Below are positions 24,080 to 33,175 of a DNA stretch of 64,000 nucleotides, piece by piece. Every line of letters begins with the position of its first letter. Position 1 is the stretch's first letter. The position numbers and the translations under genes were made by a program. A model generated the notes under the pieces. That model saw nothing but the letters and a program-made list of their open reading frames with translations, was not told the origin of the DNA and ran no database searches. Location of the stretch: assembly GCF_038096175.1 (NCBI RefSeq), contig NZ_CP151102.1:62001-126000 (forward strand), written 5' to 3'. The DNA comes from Nostoc sp. UHCC 0302. Lineage in GTDB: Bacteria > Cyanobacteriota > Cyanobacteriia > Cyanobacteriales > Nostocaceae.

Positions 24080-24105
24080 AAAAGCCAGACAGGTATCTGG
24101 CTTTT
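24080..24105 (-). terminator. Terminator of the 24132-24773 gene
   Basis: AAAAGCCAGA and TCTGGCTTTT form a 10-bp perfect stem with a 6-base loop, ~27 bp beyond the stop codon. Read on the minus strand the stem ends in a T-run. Confidence 0.75.
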
Positions 24106-24131
24106 CAGTTTTCGTACTCTTCCTAGCTACT

Positions 24132-24773
24132 TTAACCAAACCCTTTAGTAAGACAGAGGGCTTTTGGCTGCTGATGAGCAATTACACCACTACTAACTTC
24201 TGGCTGATATTCCACTAGCCTTCGCCATTCTTCAACCGTTAGTGTCTCGAATGGTCTATCTAGCAAGTCTTCGCAACAGGTTAGTTGAGTCATTGACAAC
24301 GACCACACCGCATCAAGAGCAGAGTCACACGGGACTTTCTGCTGATGTTCTGACGAAGTTCTTGTGACCCACCATCTGCCGTTAGTGCAGCCTACTTGAC
24401 CAAGCTTCTGGTCTTGGTAGTAAATACCATCGTCTAGGATTTCAAAACCGTACTTTTCACACTCGTCAGCAATCTGAACCATGATTTCATTCCCAGTTGT
24501 CGCGCCTGGAGCTTCTTGCTCTTGCACTGGTAGTGAGCCGGCTTTATACTCCCAGCAGATGTAGCGATGGCAAAGCATTGGGGTAGCAGCACGATGGAGT
24601 TCTTCATCATTGACCATGACTACCCAGCGTTGCGTTAAGTGGTCATGGTCATAGGTGATGCTGGCTATCAGTTTGTCATCAGCGTAATATTCGTGGCAGC
24701 CAAAGCAGACTTCTACTACTCTTAATTCTTCAACTTTGACGCAAGGGGTTACAGTTGTTGCAACTTGTGGCAT
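24132..24773 (-). CDS. Hypothetical protein, paralogue of 34640-35686
   Basis: 213 residues. The N-terminal ~60-residue unit (HEYYADDKLIASITYDHDHL ... WVVMVNDEELHR) occurs once here and twice in the paralogue at 34640. The next ~90 residues (TTGNEIMVQIADECEKYGFE ... GCTNGRWWV) are shared over their whole length, followed by LDRPFETLTVEEW. Function unknown. The unit looks like a small beta sheet with aromatic core. Both paralogues carry a GGCGATC hairpin in their leader, so they may be regulated alike. Confidence 0.6.
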   Translation of the reverse strand: MPQVATTVTPCVKVEELRVVEVCFGCHEYYADDKLIASITYDHDHLTQRWVVMVNDEELHRAATPMLCHRYICWEYKAGSLPVQEQEAPGATTGNEIMVQIADECEKYGFEILDDGIYYQDQKLGQVGCTNGRWWVTRTSSEHQQKVPCDSALDAVWSLSMTQLTCCEDLLDRPFETLTVEEWRRLVEYQPEVSSGVIAHQQPKALCLTKGFG

Positions 24774-24800
24774 AATTTTAAAACCTTAATTAGGTAATAA

Positions 24801-24836
24801 AGGCGATCGCAGATTTATCAGGTCAAGAGATCGCCT
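24801..24836 (-). promoter_or_regulatory. Leader hairpin upstream of 24132-24773
   Basis: AGGCGATC and GATCGCCT form an 8-bp stem around a ~20-base loop containing CCTGATAAA (minus strand). It lies ~28-63 bp before the start codon. The paralogue at 34640 has a comparable hairpin with CCTGAGAAA in its loop. Confidence 0.5.
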
Positions 24837-25017
24837 CTGTTTTTGTGTCAAGTTGTTGTGCTTGCACAACACTCTCAATCTAGAATTGGCGAAGCCTCAT
24901 GAAAATATTCCACTCTTGAAACGTATCAGCTGATGTCAAAACACCAGATATCACTAAGCTGTAGAGAAGATGTTGGGATGTTGCCGTGTCCTCTGTGCAG
25001 CCATGTGGTGTCCATTG

Positions 25018-25055
25018 AAAAGGCGATCACTTACTGAGGAGTAGCGATCGCCTTC
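25018..25055. repeat. GGCGATC hairpin
   Basis: AAGGCGATC pairs with GATCGCCTT (9 bp), loop ~17 bases. Same stem sequence as the leader hairpins. It may be a mobile palindrome or a terminator. Confidence 0.5.
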
Positions 25056-25264
25056 TGTAATCTTGATTTTTTTTGCAACCAGTTTTCAGACTTGGTAGGT
25101 CATCGGAATCTCTCCGGCGGCTTCAGCATTAGAAGTTTACTTCCGGCCACTCCGGGTTAGCTCCGGCTACTTTTCCCGGCGGCACTTCAGTTTTGATTCA
25201 GTTGCTCTCGGATTTCGTGTTTGAGGAAAGCAGCTTGCTCTCCTTGAGCATTATTGTGCAACTT

Positions 25265-25597
25265 TTAGTTACAGTTGTCAATCCCTAGTTGCACAATCTT
25301 GGTTGATTTCAAACATAGTAATTCGGCTAAAGTACAGCCAAATACTTGACACAAAGCAGTAATGAGTTCTGGGGAAACGTTTTTGACCTCTGTATTTGTT
25401 TCTATCCTGTTCAAGTACTGGCGAGAAATATCTACTTCAAATTCAGTAAGCCTTTTGGCTAAAGCCATTAACGGTATATCGCCACGCAACTCACGCATTT
25501 TCTGCCCACGTGCATCTGTCCATTTAATAGATCCTACTTCTGTTAGCGGTATCATTGTGACCTCTGGCTGTTCTTCTTGACTAATCATATTATGCAA
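25265..25597 (-). CDS. XRE-family helix-turn-helix regulator
   Basis: 110 residues. Residues ~30-88 (KMRELRGDIPLMALAKRLTE ... VSPELITALCQVFGCTLAELL) form a Cro/CI-type HTH. A start at 25555 is also possible. It is divergent from the MATE transporter gene, with two direct copies of TGCAACTATT in the shared region (25593 and 25626), so it may control itself and the transporter. Confidence 0.8.
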   Translation of the reverse strand: MHNMISQEEQPEVTMIPLTEVGSIKWTDARGQKMRELRGDIPLMALAKRLTEFEVDISRQYLNRIETNTEVKNVSPELITALCQVFGCTLAELLCLKSTKIVQLGIDNCN

Positions 25598-25635
25598 CTA
25601 TTTATTGACTAATATAATGGATAATTGCAACTATT
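25593..25635. promoter_or_regulatory. Direct repeats TGCAACTATT near the regulator start
   Basis: Two exact 10-bp copies at 25593-25602 and 25626-25635, 33 bp apart (about three helical turns), with TATAAT at 25613-25618 between them. This fits an operator of the adjacent XRE regulator; no binding data. Confidence 0.45.
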
Positions 25636-25796
25636 AGTAGCAAAAATTGAACCAAAGCGATTGCTTGCTATATAATCCGTATTTCACTCTTTACGCACAT
25701 GGCAGGCATAGCAAAGACTTTAGTTCAAAAAAGCAACATTTCCACTCATCAGGTTTACATTTTTCAAAAACCCTCTGTTCTCTCCATCGGGTTATT

Positions 25797-27146
25797 ATGT
25801 TTTCTGAAATCAAGAAATGCCTCTTGTTAGCCATACCTCTCTCCTTGGCACAACTGGCTCAGGGGGCGACTGGTTTTGTGGATACGGTAATGATGGGCTG
25901 GCTAGGAAGTCAGACCATTGCATCTGGAGGTTTAGGAGCTAGTATCTTTGGCTTTTGTCTGCTGCTGTTTACTGGTATTGTTTCTGCTGTTAGTCCCCTA
26001 GCTGCTCAAGCATACGGAGCTGGAAATCAAGAGAAAGTCGGGACAATTGTACGGCTGGGATTAGGGATATCTCTGATACTAGCAATACCGATTACTTTAC
26101 TGTTTTGCAATGGAGGTAGTTTACTCCTGCAACTAGGGCAGGATGCTAACACAGCAGCATTAGCACAGACTTATTTAAGAGCGATCGCACTGGGTTTCAT
26201 TCCTGCTTTAGGCTTTGCGGTACTTAAAAGTTTTCTTTCTGCTCTGTTGCAACCGCAATTAGTGATGGTGACTGTAGTTTTGGGTACTTTGCTCAACATT
26301 GCTGCTAACTATGTGCTGATGTTTGGTAAGCTGGGTTTTCCAGCGATGGGTTTAGCTGGTATTGGTTGGGCAAGCACACTCTCACTATGGAGTATGTTTG
26401 TTGCTTTGACAGTTTATGTATGTAATCAACCTCAATTTGCAGTATATGGTGTTTTTCAACCCTCATTTTACAAAGCTTTTACCTTAGAACATCGCCATAT
26501 CATTGGCGAGATTTTTCAGGTTGGGCTGCCAATCGGCGGACTGATTGCAGTAGAAGTAGGACTGTTCACTGTCGTCACTTTCTTGAGCGGGCAATTAGGA
26601 ACAAATGCCCTTGCTGCTCATCAAATTGCTTTACAAACTATTTCTATGTCGTTTCAGATTGCGCTGGGCGTTTCTATTGCGACAACAATTCGTGTTGGGC
26701 AGTTAGCCGGACAAAATGACCTCGCTAGCACTCGTCTGGCTGGATATGTAGGCATTGCCATTGCAGCTTTATCTATGGCTGTAGCAGCCATTGCATTTTG
26801 GCTTGTGCCAAAGTCAATTATTTCTCTTTACATTGACATTAACGACCAAAACAATGCACAGGTGGTTGCCCTGGCAGTGAAATTGCTCGGAGTCGCGGCG
26901 ATTTTTCAAATAGTTGACGGTGTGCAAGTTACTGCTGCGGGAGCATTACGCGGACTCAAAGACACTCGAATCCCTATGTTGATTGGAATTTTTGCTTATT
27001 GGTGTGTTGGCTTATTCACTGGTTATACTTTCGGAATCACGTCGGGCTATGGAGCTATTGGTCTTTGGTGGGGATTGGCTATTGGTTTAACCCTCGCTGC
27101 AATAATCTTGACTTGGCGCTTTAGCACCAGAACAACTAATTACTGA
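25797..27146 (+). CDS. MATE-family multidrug efflux transporter
   Basis: 449 residues from the ATG at 25797; a longer upstream frame is polar and has no transporter character. Twelve hydrophobic segments are visible. The N-terminal motif IPLSLAQLAQGATGFVDTVMMGWLG and the pseudo-symmetric second half (VGLPIGGLIAVEVGLFTVVTFLSG) match MATE proteins of the NorM group, which export cationic compounds in exchange for Na+ or H+. The substrate is unknown. The divergent XRE gene is a plausible regulator. Confidence 0.92.
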   Translation: MFSEIKKCLLLAIPLSLAQLAQGATGFVDTVMMGWLGSQTIASGGLGASIFGFCLLLFTGIVSAVSPLAAQAYGAGNQEKVGTIVRLGLGISLILAIPITLLFCNGGSLLLQLGQDANTAALAQTYLRAIALGFIPALGFAVLKSFLSALLQPQLVMVTVVLGTLLNIAANYVLMFGKLGFPAMGLAGIGWASTLSLWSMFVALTVYVCNQPQFAVYGVFQPSFYKAFTLEHRHIIGEIFQVGLPIGGLIAVEVGLFTVVTFLSGQLGTNALAAHQIALQTISMSFQIALGVSIATTIRVGQLAGQNDLASTRLAGYVGIAIAALSMAVAAIAFWLVPKSIISLYIDINDQNNAQVVALAVKLLGVAAIFQIVDGVQVTAAGALRGLKDTRIPMLIGIFAYWCVGLFTGYTFGITSGYGAIGLWWGLAIGLTLAAIILTWRFSTRTTNY

Positions 27147-27341
27147 GAAACACCGATGAATTGTCTGTAGCTGTTGGTGAACTCACGGCTGTATAGCTGT
27201 ATATCACTTGTAAATTTGAACGGTGTTGTGAGAGTGGCAAGCTACTTTAATTGCGTGATCATTTTGGTTCAGCCGAACAGCTACAAGATTGAAAAAGAAT
27301 TCAGAATTTAGAATAAAAAAGTGAGGAATTCAGACCTGCTA

Positions 27342-28218
27342 CTAGGAGAAGGGATTAGCTTCTGTTACCACTTCTGGTAGTGGAATAAACTCTGTTTCAT
27401 CTGGCAAGGTTGCAAAGCGGCGATCGCGCCAATCAGCTTTAGCTTGCTCTATTCGCTCTGCTCGGCTAGAGACAAAATTCCACCATTTGTAGCGTGTACC
27501 CAATGGCTCACCACCAATAATAATGCATCGAGCAGCAGCGACAGCAGAAACCTTTATCTCATTATCTGGCTCTAAAATGGCGAGGCGATATGGCTCTAGC
27601 GGTTCATCATTAATGTTTAACCCTTCTGTGACACTGTATACTGCCCTCTCAGAATAACCATTGGGGACAATGAAATGAGCATCGGCAGACAGCACCACAT
27701 CTAAATAAAGAATGGGTGAGAAAACTTTCACAGGTGAGGTATAGAAGCGTGTTTGTCCAACAATGAGTTTGATGATAGCGCCATTCTCTTCCCAGGTCGG
27801 AAGAGTTTCAGCAGGATAGTGAGTAAACCTTGGATCTGTTTCTTCGTATTCTACAGGCAAGGTGAATTCCATGAATGCTGGCTTCGTTATAGCGGTCATG
27901 ATCCGGAGATCGTTCTGAATGTACAATCCCCTTGCCCGCCGTCATCCAGTTCACTGCACCCGCTTGGATTGACTGCACAGTACCCAAACTATCGCGGTGC
28001 ATCAAAGCACCATCAAACAAGTAAGTTACTGTTGCAAGATTAATATGAGGATGTGGTCGCACATCAATGCCTCTGTTGGGGGGCAACACGGACGGGCCAA
28101 GATGATCAAAAAAGATAAACGCCCCGACCATTTGGCGATTAAGATATGGCAGACTCCGGCGGGCAGTAAACCCACCTAAATCTTTAACTTCGGGTTCAAT
28201 CAGTTGAATTATTGCCAT
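27342..28218 (-). pseudogene. Pirin-family protein with a frameshift
   Basis: The first half starts at 28218 ([16 protein letters not shown]) and carries the metal-binding cupin block [17 protein letters not shown] and [11 protein letters not shown]. Near 27870 the frame shifts, and the second half continues to 27342 in another frame ([20 protein letters not shown] ... GEPLGTRYKWWNFVSS). Pirins are cupin-fold iron proteins, some with quercetinase activity. The junction also seems to lack several residues (after HGIHL), so this is probably real decay, though a sequencing error is possible. Confidence 0.8.
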
Positions 28219-28441
28219 AATTGATAAAAATAGATTATGAATGATGAGATTATTATAGGTAGATTCATTTGAGAAAAAGCCAACATTTAAGAGGTATCTG
28301 TTTGTCTTAAAATTTCTCACTGTCCCAAGCCGAGTTCTCAACGCGCAACTAAAAATTACCAATTGCCTATCTTCATTTGTTTGGCATGAACCAGTAGTGT
28401 ATAAGTTGACGTTGTTAATTGCTAATTAGGACTAATTTCAA

Positions 28442-28777
28442 TTGATTTTAATCATCCGTGAGCCTGCTACCAGTGAACAGATAAAAGAAATGCTGAAAAC
28501 TTGGGAGGTATTTATTAAAATAGCAGTAGATATCGAACGCAAAGTTATTGCAGGTGGTGGCGTTCGCCATTACGAATGTGAACAAGAGTTGCTTAAAGAC
28601 GGTAGCAGACAACGAGATATTTGGGGTGCTGATTGGTCTCCTTCCACTCAGGAAATTGCCTTTGAGTCAATCATCAACATCCGCCCCAGCCAAAATAACC
28701 GTAGTATGGTAATTAGATCCCCCGAAATTCGAGAACGAGTCACCCAAATTACCCAGCAGTTGCTGGGAGGATTATAA
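28442..28777 (+). CDS. DUF5674-like protein
   Basis: 111 residues, TTG start. The block IAVDIERKVIAGGGVRHYEC, EQELLKDGSRQRDIWGAD matches the DUF5674 pattern (conserved D-G-S-x-Q-x-D-x-W-G). Function unknown. Its stop overlaps the start of the next gene by one base, so the two form a translationally coupled pair, which looks toxin/antitoxin-like in size but has no other support for that. Confidence 0.7.
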   Translation: MILIIREPATSEQIKEMLKTWEVFIKIAVDIERKVIAGGGVRHYECEQELLKDGSRQRDIWGADWSPSTQEIAFESIINIRPSQNNRSMVIRSPEIRERVTQITQQLLGGL

Positions 28778-29136
28778 TGCCCAACTGGAGTGCAATTGAA
28801 GCTAGTTTTCTAAATCTACCCCACGCACAACAATTGGGAGAGTTGGCCGCTACTTTGGCACGTCTTAACTCTTGGTCACAAAAAAGTGCAAGCCTTGAAG
28901 TAGTTCCGGTATTGTTAGACGAAAGTTTACTATATTTGTCCTTGATCCAGCGAGAAAGCCAAATTAATAGTGAATTAGATCAACTTCAAGGCTTGCTGCA
29001 AGGCTGGAAACAGAATTGGCTTAATATTGGGAACAACTCACACGAAACTGCAAATATTGCAGATATTGCATTTACTTGGTCACAGCGAGTATTGAATATG
29101 TCAGGTTTGCTCACTTCTGAATCCATGAGTGCATAG
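28777..29136 (+). CDS. Hypothetical helical protein coupled to DUF5674
   Basis: 119 residues, mainly helical (QQLGELAATLARLNSWSQKS, QINSELDQLQGLLQGWKQNW). No family is recognised. The ATG overlaps the TAA of the DUF5674 gene. It could be the binding partner of that protein. Confidence 0.6.
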   Translation: MPNWSAIEASFLNLPHAQQLGELAATLARLNSWSQKSASLEVVPVLLDESLLYLSLIQRESQINSELDQLQGLLQGWKQNWLNIGNNSHETANIADIAFTWSQRVLNMSGLLTSESMSA

Positions 29137-29209
29137 TTTTAAGCAGTGCAATTGCCCTACAGCCCTCCTCACAACAGGAGACGCTGAGTTATCATATTAA
29201 GTCTGGTTT

Positions 29210-29345
29210 TTACTACTCACACCCAATACCATCTCCATCTCGGTCAAACCCATGAGGATCAGGTGGCAGCACTTTAAACTTTCTTTGCGTAACATCTCGG
29301 CAATTCAAATCTGGTGAGTTCTTAGTCAGGAAAAAATCTGGATAA
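29210..29345 (-). pseudogene. Remnant of the excalibur-domain tail of a nuclease
   Basis: On the minus strand this ~135-bp stretch repeats the 3' end of the nuclease gene at 29860 with ~85% identity (the Asp-rich DRDGDGIG motif and the PPDPHGF segment). It is cut off upstream by unrelated sequence. It looks like a duplicated tail left by recombination. Confidence 0.75.
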
Positions 29346-29418
29346 GAGGTATACTATTGCCTTCGGTACTGAGCTTTAACGCAATCACTTGACCTAAACT
29401 ACTGTAATTGTAGCAGTC

Positions 29419-29844
29419 TCATAATAAGAACCGATATGAAACATTCCCATCCTCATTTACTTCAAAATCAGCACTAAGTTCCTTAGCTTTCTCATCTAAA
29501 TACTGTTTAGCAAACTGAGTTGATATCTGGGCATTTTTCGCCAGTAGCAATACTGTTATTTTCCCGGAGTTGTTTTCAAGTAATTCTAAAAACACTAACT
29601 CAATCCGTTTTTGTTCTGACTCAAGTAGTAATCCTTGTTCTCTTTTGTGATGCTTTATTAAAGACCAACTCAACCACCCGCCCATAGCTGTTGACGGAAT
29701 AGTAAAAATAATTAAAGCAGCTACAGCACCTTCTTTGTCTTTAGGGGTAGTTTTAGGATTAATCATTTCCAGAATCATCAAAATAGAAAATGGAATTCCA
29801 AATCCCAGAAAAAATAATGCTAAAAGTTTTTTAATTAATCTCAT
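29419..29844 (-). CDS. Small membrane protein
   Basis: 141 residues with two transmembrane helices (LLALFFLGFGIPFSILMILE and GAVAALIIFTIPSTAMGGWL) and a cytosolic helical domain (residues ~75-141) that resembles a winged-helix-like fold (ITVLLLAKNAQISTQFAKQY). Function unknown. It is 15 bp downstream of the nuclease gene, likely on the same transcript. Confidence 0.6.
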   Translation of the reverse strand: MRLIKKLLALFFLGFGIPFSILMILEMINPKTTPKDKEGAVAALIIFTIPSTAMGGWLSWSLIKHHKREQGLLLESEQKRIELVFLELLENNSGKITVLLLAKNAQISTQFAKQYLDEKAKELSADFEVNEDGNVSYRFLL

Positions 29845-29859
29845 GTAATTTTTCTCCTT

Positions 29860-30549
29860 CTACCGTTCACATCCAATGCCATCACCATCTCGATCAAAAC
29901 CATGAGGATCGGGTGGCAGCACTTTAAATCTTCGTTGGCTAATATCTCGGCAATTTAAGTCTGGTGAATTCTTTGGAATACAAAAATCTGGGTAAGCAGG
30001 GTCACAGTTGTTCTGTTGCTGTCCTTGAGCTAGCGCTGAAGTTGTCCGTTGGGTAGTTTTGTGGCGGAAGTCCCAAGGCATTACAGGATTAGACTGGCTC
30101 CAAAAAGCTAAACGCTGTTGTTTGGCGTAGTTTTCACCTTGTAACAGGCTATCTTTAGACTGCGGACAGCCTTTGAGATACTGGCGATAAACTACAGCTT
30201 CTCCCTCTTGCACCATGTTGACATTGATGCTGCGATTCCCTACATAAATCTCTGCTACCAATCGCTTATACTTATCAGTTTCAACAGGGCGTAGAGTAAT
30301 GGCTTGTCCCACTGGTAGCAGTTGTTTAAGTCTTGCTGATGACTGCTGCCCCCAAGGACTTTGTTTCATCTCTGGTGCATCAATGCAAGCAAGGCGGACA
30401 GTTACAGTTTTATTACCAGTTCTTACACGTATAGTGTCACCGTCACCGACGCTTACAATTGTGGCATTAAGATTATTGGCAACAACGGGTAACATTGTTT
30501 GAGCTAACAACAGACTACTAAAAGCGATTAAGTAAAATTTAGAGAACAT
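29860..30549 (-). CDS. Secreted thermonuclease (SNase) with C-terminal excalibur domain
   Basis: 229 residues. A signal peptide (FYLIAFSSLLLAQTMLPVVA) is followed by a staphylococcal-nuclease fold (~25-150): VSVGDGDTIRVRTGN, VRLACIDAPEMKQSPWGQQS, with the catalytic Asp/Arg/Glu set present. The last ~35 residues (DLNCRDISQRRFKVLPPDPH, then DRDGDGIGCER) form the calcium-binding excalibur domain. It probably cleaves extracellular DNA or RNA. A duplicated scrap of its tail is at 29210. Confidence 0.92.
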   Translation of the reverse strand: MFSKFYLIAFSSLLLAQTMLPVVANNLNATIVSVGDGDTIRVRTGNKTVTVRLACIDAPEMKQSPWGQQSSARLKQLLPVGQAITLRPVETDKYKRLVAEIYVGNRSINVNMVQEGEAVVYRQYLKGCPQSKDSLLQGENYAKQQRLAFWSQSNPVMPWDFRHKTTQRTTSALAQGQQQNNCDPAYPDFCIPKNSPDLNCRDISQRRFKVLPPDPHGFDRDGDGIGCER

Positions 30550-31152
30550 AAGTATTAGAAATCACTCTAACCTCATGATTCCCAGTTATGAATCAGCAAT
30601 CACTATCTATAGTGAACTCCCTTCATAGATTAAAGCTTTAGACAATCTAATCTCAAATAAATTACTCCCATTTGCTCAGTAAGCTCTTTTTTCCTCAACT
30701 CGCGGCAATCCCTGCTTAAAGCAGATCCGCCTTTGGGTAAACAATATTGCTATATCTGACAACCCCTGACACTAACAGATGAGATGAAGTCATGCGCTTT
30801 GTAATTTTACCTCTTCATTTTGCTGTGTCATAGCTAGTAAAGTGAGAAATCCAGGGTATAGGCTGGTATAAGTATTTATTTCAGTAGCAAGTGTCTTTTC
30901 ATTCTTTTTGAGGAATGTTAACGCAGATACTGTACGAACATACCCTAGCTCGAAAAGCAGCTGTCTAATCCCCTTAATTCAATTATTTTCCTGAAGGTTG
31001 TAAGGATTTGTTGCCCTTTTGACAATTGAATAATAGGAGCAATGTTTTGGCATGGAATAGTAGATGTGCAGTTTCATAAGTTTTTGTGGCTCACAAAGGA
31101 TTTGTAGCCCTTCTAACAATTATCTCTTTCGGATGATATTTAGGAGGGTACG
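30550..31152. other. 600-bp upstream region of the sigma-factor pair
   Basis: No gene seen. Contains a 26-bp imperfect direct repeat (31002 and 31096; see separate entry). Confidence 0.5.
31002..31121 (+). promoter_or_regulatory. 26-bp direct repeat upstream of the sigma-factor genes
   Basis: AAGGATTTGTTGCCCTTTTG... at 31002-31027 recurs as AAGGATTTGTAGCCCTTCTA... at 31096-31121 with three differences, ending 31 bp before the start codon. An autoregulatory promoter element is likely. Confidence 0.5.
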
Positions 31153-31788
31153 TTGAACAGTCATAGCTCACAAGATAAAGAATTGAAGCAAAAATTACTC
31201 AGAAAAGTTATTGAACAGCATTATCAAGAACTTTTGGTGGGTATTCAAGTTTACATTTGGAAGTTTGGTTTTGTGAAAGAGCGCACTCAAGTCGAGACGC
31301 TAGTTAAAGAAATTTTACAGGACACTATCGTAATCGCTCTTGAAAAATCACAAAATTATGACATTAATCGTCCAGCACTTTCTTGGCTACTTGGTGTAGC
31401 TCTCAATGTGATGCGAAAAAGGCGACGCGAACAGTGCTATGAATCTCAACACATTACGCCTATTACAGATACTCCCCAAGTTCGCAAAAAAATTCAGCAA
31501 CTTGGTTTTGAATTAACTTCAGAAGCAGAAATGTTTGAATTCTTACATCATTTACCAGAGCAAAGCGATCCTTATGGGCGGCTTATTTTAGAAGAACTAC
31601 TCTGTTTAGCTGGAGACAGCGATCGAGAAGTACTTAGATTATCCTTTGTTGAGGGGCTGAAGGGGAAATCGTTAGCTTCAGCCTTAAATATTAAGGAAGG
31701 AACAGCTTGGGTACGCTTACACCGAGCGATTGTGCGGTTGCGTCAAGCCTACGCACTTAATATGCGGAAACTTGAAAAGGACAAATAA
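31153..31788 (+). CDS. ECF-type sigma factor (sigma-70 family)
   Basis: 211 residues, TTG start after a strong TTAGGAGGG. Region 2 spans ~25-90 (RPALSWLLGVALNVMRKRRR), and region 4 spans ~150-200 (DREVLRLSFVEGLKGKSLAS, NIKEGTAWVRLHRAIVRLRQ). It directs RNA polymerase to a special promoter set. The next gene follows after one base and is itself sigma-like, an unusual pairing in place of an anti-sigma gene. Confidence 0.8.
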   Translation: MNSHSSQDKELKQKLLRKVIEQHYQELLVGIQVYIWKFGFVKERTQVETLVKEILQDTIVIALEKSQNYDINRPALSWLLGVALNVMRKRRREQCYESQHITPITDTPQVRKKIQQLGFELTSEAEMFEFLHHLPEQSDPYGRLILEELLCLAGDSDREVLRLSFVEGLKGKSLASALNIKEGTAWVRLHRAIVRLRQAYALNMRKLEKDK

Positions 31789-31789
31789 G

Positions 31790-32812
31790 ATGTACGAAAA
31801 CAGTAATGGTCAAAATTCTACTTCTCGTGAGCAAGCAATTCATCGCTATATCCTAGCCCTTGAGCAAGGAAATATGGACAGTCTTGCTCAAGTTATAGAA
31901 ACAGCTTTAGATGATCCTGAGTTAGAACAGATTATTGGGGAAATCAACCTAGCTTATCAAGAACAAGAGCAACTAATACCGATTGTTATAGAAGAAGAAA
32001 TTAGTACTTTACTTGATGATCACTTATTTATTCCTTCTGAGGCTGATAAAGGACTTCAAAATTCTTTAGAAGTAAAAAGTGTTCATACTGATACAGAGGT
32101 TAATAAGCGTTTACAAACAATAAATCAGGAAATTCTTGATCTATCGTATGGTAATTCAGTGGAGAAAAACCCCGATGAACACCTAAGATACCTAATTACA
32201 CAAGCCTGTGGACACCCACTTGGAAGCCAAGAGCGTCAGAAACTGCTCACACAAATTATCCGCTTAACTTCTAGAAAACTATGGAGGGAAAGTACTCCTT
32301 ACTATCAAGATGCACTGCAACAAACCTGGTTGTATTTCTGTCGCAACATCTGCGAAGGTTTAACAGGTCAAATCTATGACCCTACTTATGGCAGTGTTAC
32401 TACTTGGTTAAATGCTTACCTAAAACGCAGACTACAAGACTTTTACTTAAATCTCCACCGAGAACAAGCTACAACAGTCTCTCTTAGGCATTATCAGTCT
32501 ACATCGGGTGACAGGAATGAAACTATTGACCCCATAGATAACTTGCCTGCCACTCCCCAAGCACCCCCCATTTTGGAAAACTTGGAAATATGGGTCAAAA
32601 CAGACTCTGATGGAGAACTGCGTCATACTCACATTCAAGGGCATCCAGAAGTGAATTGTCAGGTGTTAATTCTCAAACGCCTACCCCCAGAAGTTAGCTG
32701 GAGAGAATTGTCTGAGGAATTTGGGTTGCCAATTCCGACATTGAGCAGTTTTTATCAACGTCAGTGTCTGCCACGCTTGCGAAAATTTGCTGAATTAGAG
32801 GGCTTACTATAA
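31790..32812 (+). CDS. Second sigma-factor-like protein with long N-terminal extension
   Basis: 340 residues. The N-terminal ~120 residues are acidic and helical (ILALEQGNMDSLAQVIETAL), and could act as an inhibitory or anti-sigma-like segment. Residues ~155-225 resemble region 2 (TPYYQDALQQTWLYFCRNIC, YGSVTTWLNAYLKRRLQDFY), and ~290-340 resemble region 4 (LILKRLPPEVSWRELSEEFG, LSSFYQRQCLPRLRKFAE). It is co-transcribed with the ECF gene. Whether it acts as a sigma factor or modulates the first gene cannot be told from sequence. Confidence 0.65.
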   Translation: MYENSNGQNSTSREQAIHRYILALEQGNMDSLAQVIETALDDPELEQIIGEINLAYQEQEQLIPIVIEEEISTLLDDHLFIPSEADKGLQNSLEVKSVHTDTEVNKRLQTINQEILDLSYGNSVEKNPDEHLRYLITQACGHPLGSQERQKLLTQIIRLTSRKLWRESTPYYQDALQQTWLYFCRNICEGLTGQIYDPTYGSVTTWLNAYLKRRLQDFYLNLHREQATTVSLRHYQSTSGDRNETIDPIDNLPATPQAPPILENLEIWVKTDSDGELRHTHIQGHPEVNCQVLILKRLPPEVSWRELSEEFGLPIPTLSSFYQRQCLPRLRKFAELEGLL

Positions 32813-32865
32813 AAATCCTAGAGAATTTCTTCCCTGTTAGGGATGATATTAGTTAATCAAACTTG

Positions 32866-32901
32866 AAAGCTATACTAGCTTTATATATTTAGTATAGCTT
32901 T
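32866..32901 (+). terminator. Terminator-like hairpin after the sigma pair
   Basis: AAAGCTATACTA and TAGTATAGCTTT form a perfect 12-bp stem around a 12-base loop, ~55 bp beyond the stop codon. Confidence 0.65.
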
Positions 32902-33130
32902 ATACTTCAATTTTTGTCATTTAAGTAGAAAGGGGGAAGACAAAACCTTTAAACTCTTTTAAGTACTCCAATCACGCACAGATTAACCTTTAGCTGTACA
33001 TTTTTGCTCAATAAAACTCAAAAGCTCTTCCTCAAAAGGGATCAAATACGGGCGTTTCAACTCACCCAAGTGCTTCAGCACAGCACGGGCAGCCTGCTCT
33101 AAGTTCTCGTTGTCTCGCAGCCTGTTTATG

Positions 33131-33175
33131 CGATAGCCGAAGGCTTAAGCTTCGCTGGGTGCTTGCGCCATCGCT
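33131..33175. repeat. Small dispersed repeat inside a gene (1)
   Basis: Begins CGATAGCCGAAGGCTTAAGC and ends GCGCCATCGCT; palindromic with GCGAT/ATCGC ends. It disrupts the 3' part of the gene at 32983-34010. Confidence 0.7.

Larger units (their letters stand above)
23718..24131. other. Intergenic region with two terminator hairpins
   Basis: No gene seen. Contains the hairpins at 23937-23967 and 24080-24105. Confidence 0.5.
24774..25264. other. Intergenic region with two GGCGATC hairpins and a CCGG-rich patch
   Basis: No gene seen. Holds the hairpins at 24801-24836 and 25018-25055 and a patch at about 25110-25190 with repeated CCGG words, including CCGGCGGCTTCAG and CCGGCGGCACTTCAG ~62 bp apart. 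Confidence 0.45.

Noticed and set aside
28442-29136. DUF5674 and its coupled neighbour as a toxin-antitoxin pair
   Set aside because: Only size and one-base overlap support it; no toxin motif is seen. Kept as hypothetical genes.
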